A stretch of DNA of 6,885 nt from assembly GCA_902572675.1 (NCBI GenBank), contig CACGGY010000051.1, forward strand, positions 1 through 6,885. Direction: 5' to 3'. Position 1 is the stretch's first letter. Every line of letters begins with the position of its first letter. Below the pieces are notes generated by a model, which was given only the letters and a program-made list of their open reading frames with translations, made no database searches and was not told the origin of the DNA. Of the stretch, positions 6,184-6,885 are shown piece by piece. Source of the stretch: an uncultured Prochlorococcus sp. (GTDB lineage Bacteria; Cyanobacteriota; Cyanobacteriia; PCC-6307; Cyanobiaceae). The position numbers and the translations under genes are program-made.

Positions 6184-6885
6184 ATGCTTATACTTCAAGC
6201 TTTTATACAATCTCCAGGAGAAACTTTTTTAAATTTAGGATTTATAACTATTAGATGGTACGGACTTCTTATTTCTGTTTCAGTTTTAATAGGCCTTTTT
6301 GTCTCTAAAAAACTTGCAAAGGGAAGAAATATTAAACCAGAGTACATTAGTGAGATACTTCCATCATTAATAATCTCTTCAATAATTGGAGCTAGAGCTT
6401 ATTACGTAATTTTTGAGTGGAGGCAATATAGCGGAGATAACTTTTTTACTTCTTTAGAACTATTCAATAACACAATTCAAATACCTTCTTTTCTTGCAGT
6501 TTGGGAAGGAGGCATCGCAATCCATGGAGGTCTAATTGGAGGATTATTATCTATTATCTATTTCTGTAAGTCGAAAAAAATTCATTTAAAAACTTTTATA
6601 GATATATTAATCCCCTCGATTATTCTTGGACAATCTATAGGAAGGTGGGGAAATTTTTTTAATAATGAAGCATTTGGGGTCCCTACAAATTTGCCTTGGA
6701 AATTATTTATACCAATTCAAAATAGGCCTTTAGAATTTATTAATTACAAATTTTTTCATCCTACCTTTCTCTACGAGTCATTTTGGAATTTTTTAATATT
6801 CATCCTCCTTATTTTGATCTTTAATAAACAGAGTAAAACAGATTCTTTTAGACCTGGCTTTATTAGCTGTCTTTATTTAATAAGT
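6184..6885 (+). CDS. lgt: prolipoprotein diacylglyceryl transferase (Lgt), 3' end outside window
   Basis: Lgt moves a diacylglyceryl group from phosphatidylglycerol to the lipobox Cys of prolipoproteins, the first step of lipoprotein maturation in the plasma membrane. The window shows 234 codons without a stop; full-length family members are about 260-300, so roughly the last fifth is missing. IRWYGLLI at 23-30 is the usual start of the first core helix. WEGGIAIHGGLIGG at 107-120 contains the essential-type His114, and the Lgt signature GRWGNFFNNEAFG is at 153-165 with Arg154 and Asn157. HPTFLYESFWN at 192-202 is also conserved. The C-terminal conserved Arg (Arg239 in E. coli) is beyond the edge. 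Several hydrophobic segments fit a polytopic membrane enzyme. It starts 10 bases after petA with no visible terminator or Shine-Dalgarno site, so read-through from petCA is likely. Confidence 0.95.
   Translation, partial: MLILQAFIQSPGETFLNLGFITIRWYGLLISVSVLIGLFVSKKLAKGRNIKPEYISEILPSLIISSIIGARAYYVIFEWRQYSGDNFFTSLELFNNTIQIPSFLAVWEGGIAIHGGLIGGLLSIIYFCKSKKIHLKTFIDILIPSIILGQSIGRWGNFFNNEAFGVPTNLPWKLFIPIQNRPLEFINYKFFHPTFLYESFWNFLIFILLILIFNKQSKTDSFRPGFISCLYLIS

Overview
The window is very AT-rich and carries oxygenic-photosynthesis genes: photosystem I subunits PsaF and PsaJ, the cytochrome b6f Rieske protein PetC and cytochrome f PetA. Gaps between genes are short, Shine-Dalgarno sites are few, and the proteins have picocyanobacterial character. 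Together these point to a low-GC marine Prochlorococcus, probably of a high-light clade. The assignment rests on protein recognition and base composition, not on a database search.

Layout. Positions 1-83 are a leader with a possible promoter. psaF (84-638) and psaJ (666-800) form a plus-strand photosystem I operon. It converges on gmk (guanylate kinase, minus strand, 815-1369), and a 16-bp perfect inverted repeat at 806-843 serves as a shared terminator that runs into the gmk coding end. gmk diverges across a 73-bp gap from a plus-strand NFACT/Rqc2-family gene (rqcH, 1443-3143). Next come an 86-residue single-span membrane protein of unknown function (3173-3433) and tatC (3511-4269). tatC overlaps tail-to-tail by 32 bp with a minus-strand DUF3067-type gene (4238-4555). 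A 123-bp divergent gap leads into petC (4679-5215) and petA (5220-6173), separated by 4 bp. lgt (from 6184) starts 10 bp after petA and runs off the window edge. No stretch over 300 bases lacks a gene.

How the genes fit together. Most of the window serves building the thylakoid electron-transport chain. Cytochrome f passes electrons to plastocyanin or cytochrome c6, and PsaF, held next to PsaJ, is the docking subunit for these carriers on photosystem I. The Rieske protein has a twin-arginine N-terminus and is expected to be inserted by the Tat pathway whose core component, TatC, is encoded just upstream. Cytochrome f and PsaF carry Sec-type signal peptides. gmk, rqcH and lgt are housekeeping genes for nucleotide supply, rescue of stalled ribosomes and lipoprotein modification.

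I see no mobile element, CRISPR array, tRNA or rRNA, and no sign of a new multi-gene system. The points most worth a second look are the Asp-to-Glu change in the catalytic-type DR motif of the Rqc2-like protein, the terminator built into the gmk coding end, the uncharacterised small membrane protein, and the N-terminal extension and loop insertion in PsaF.
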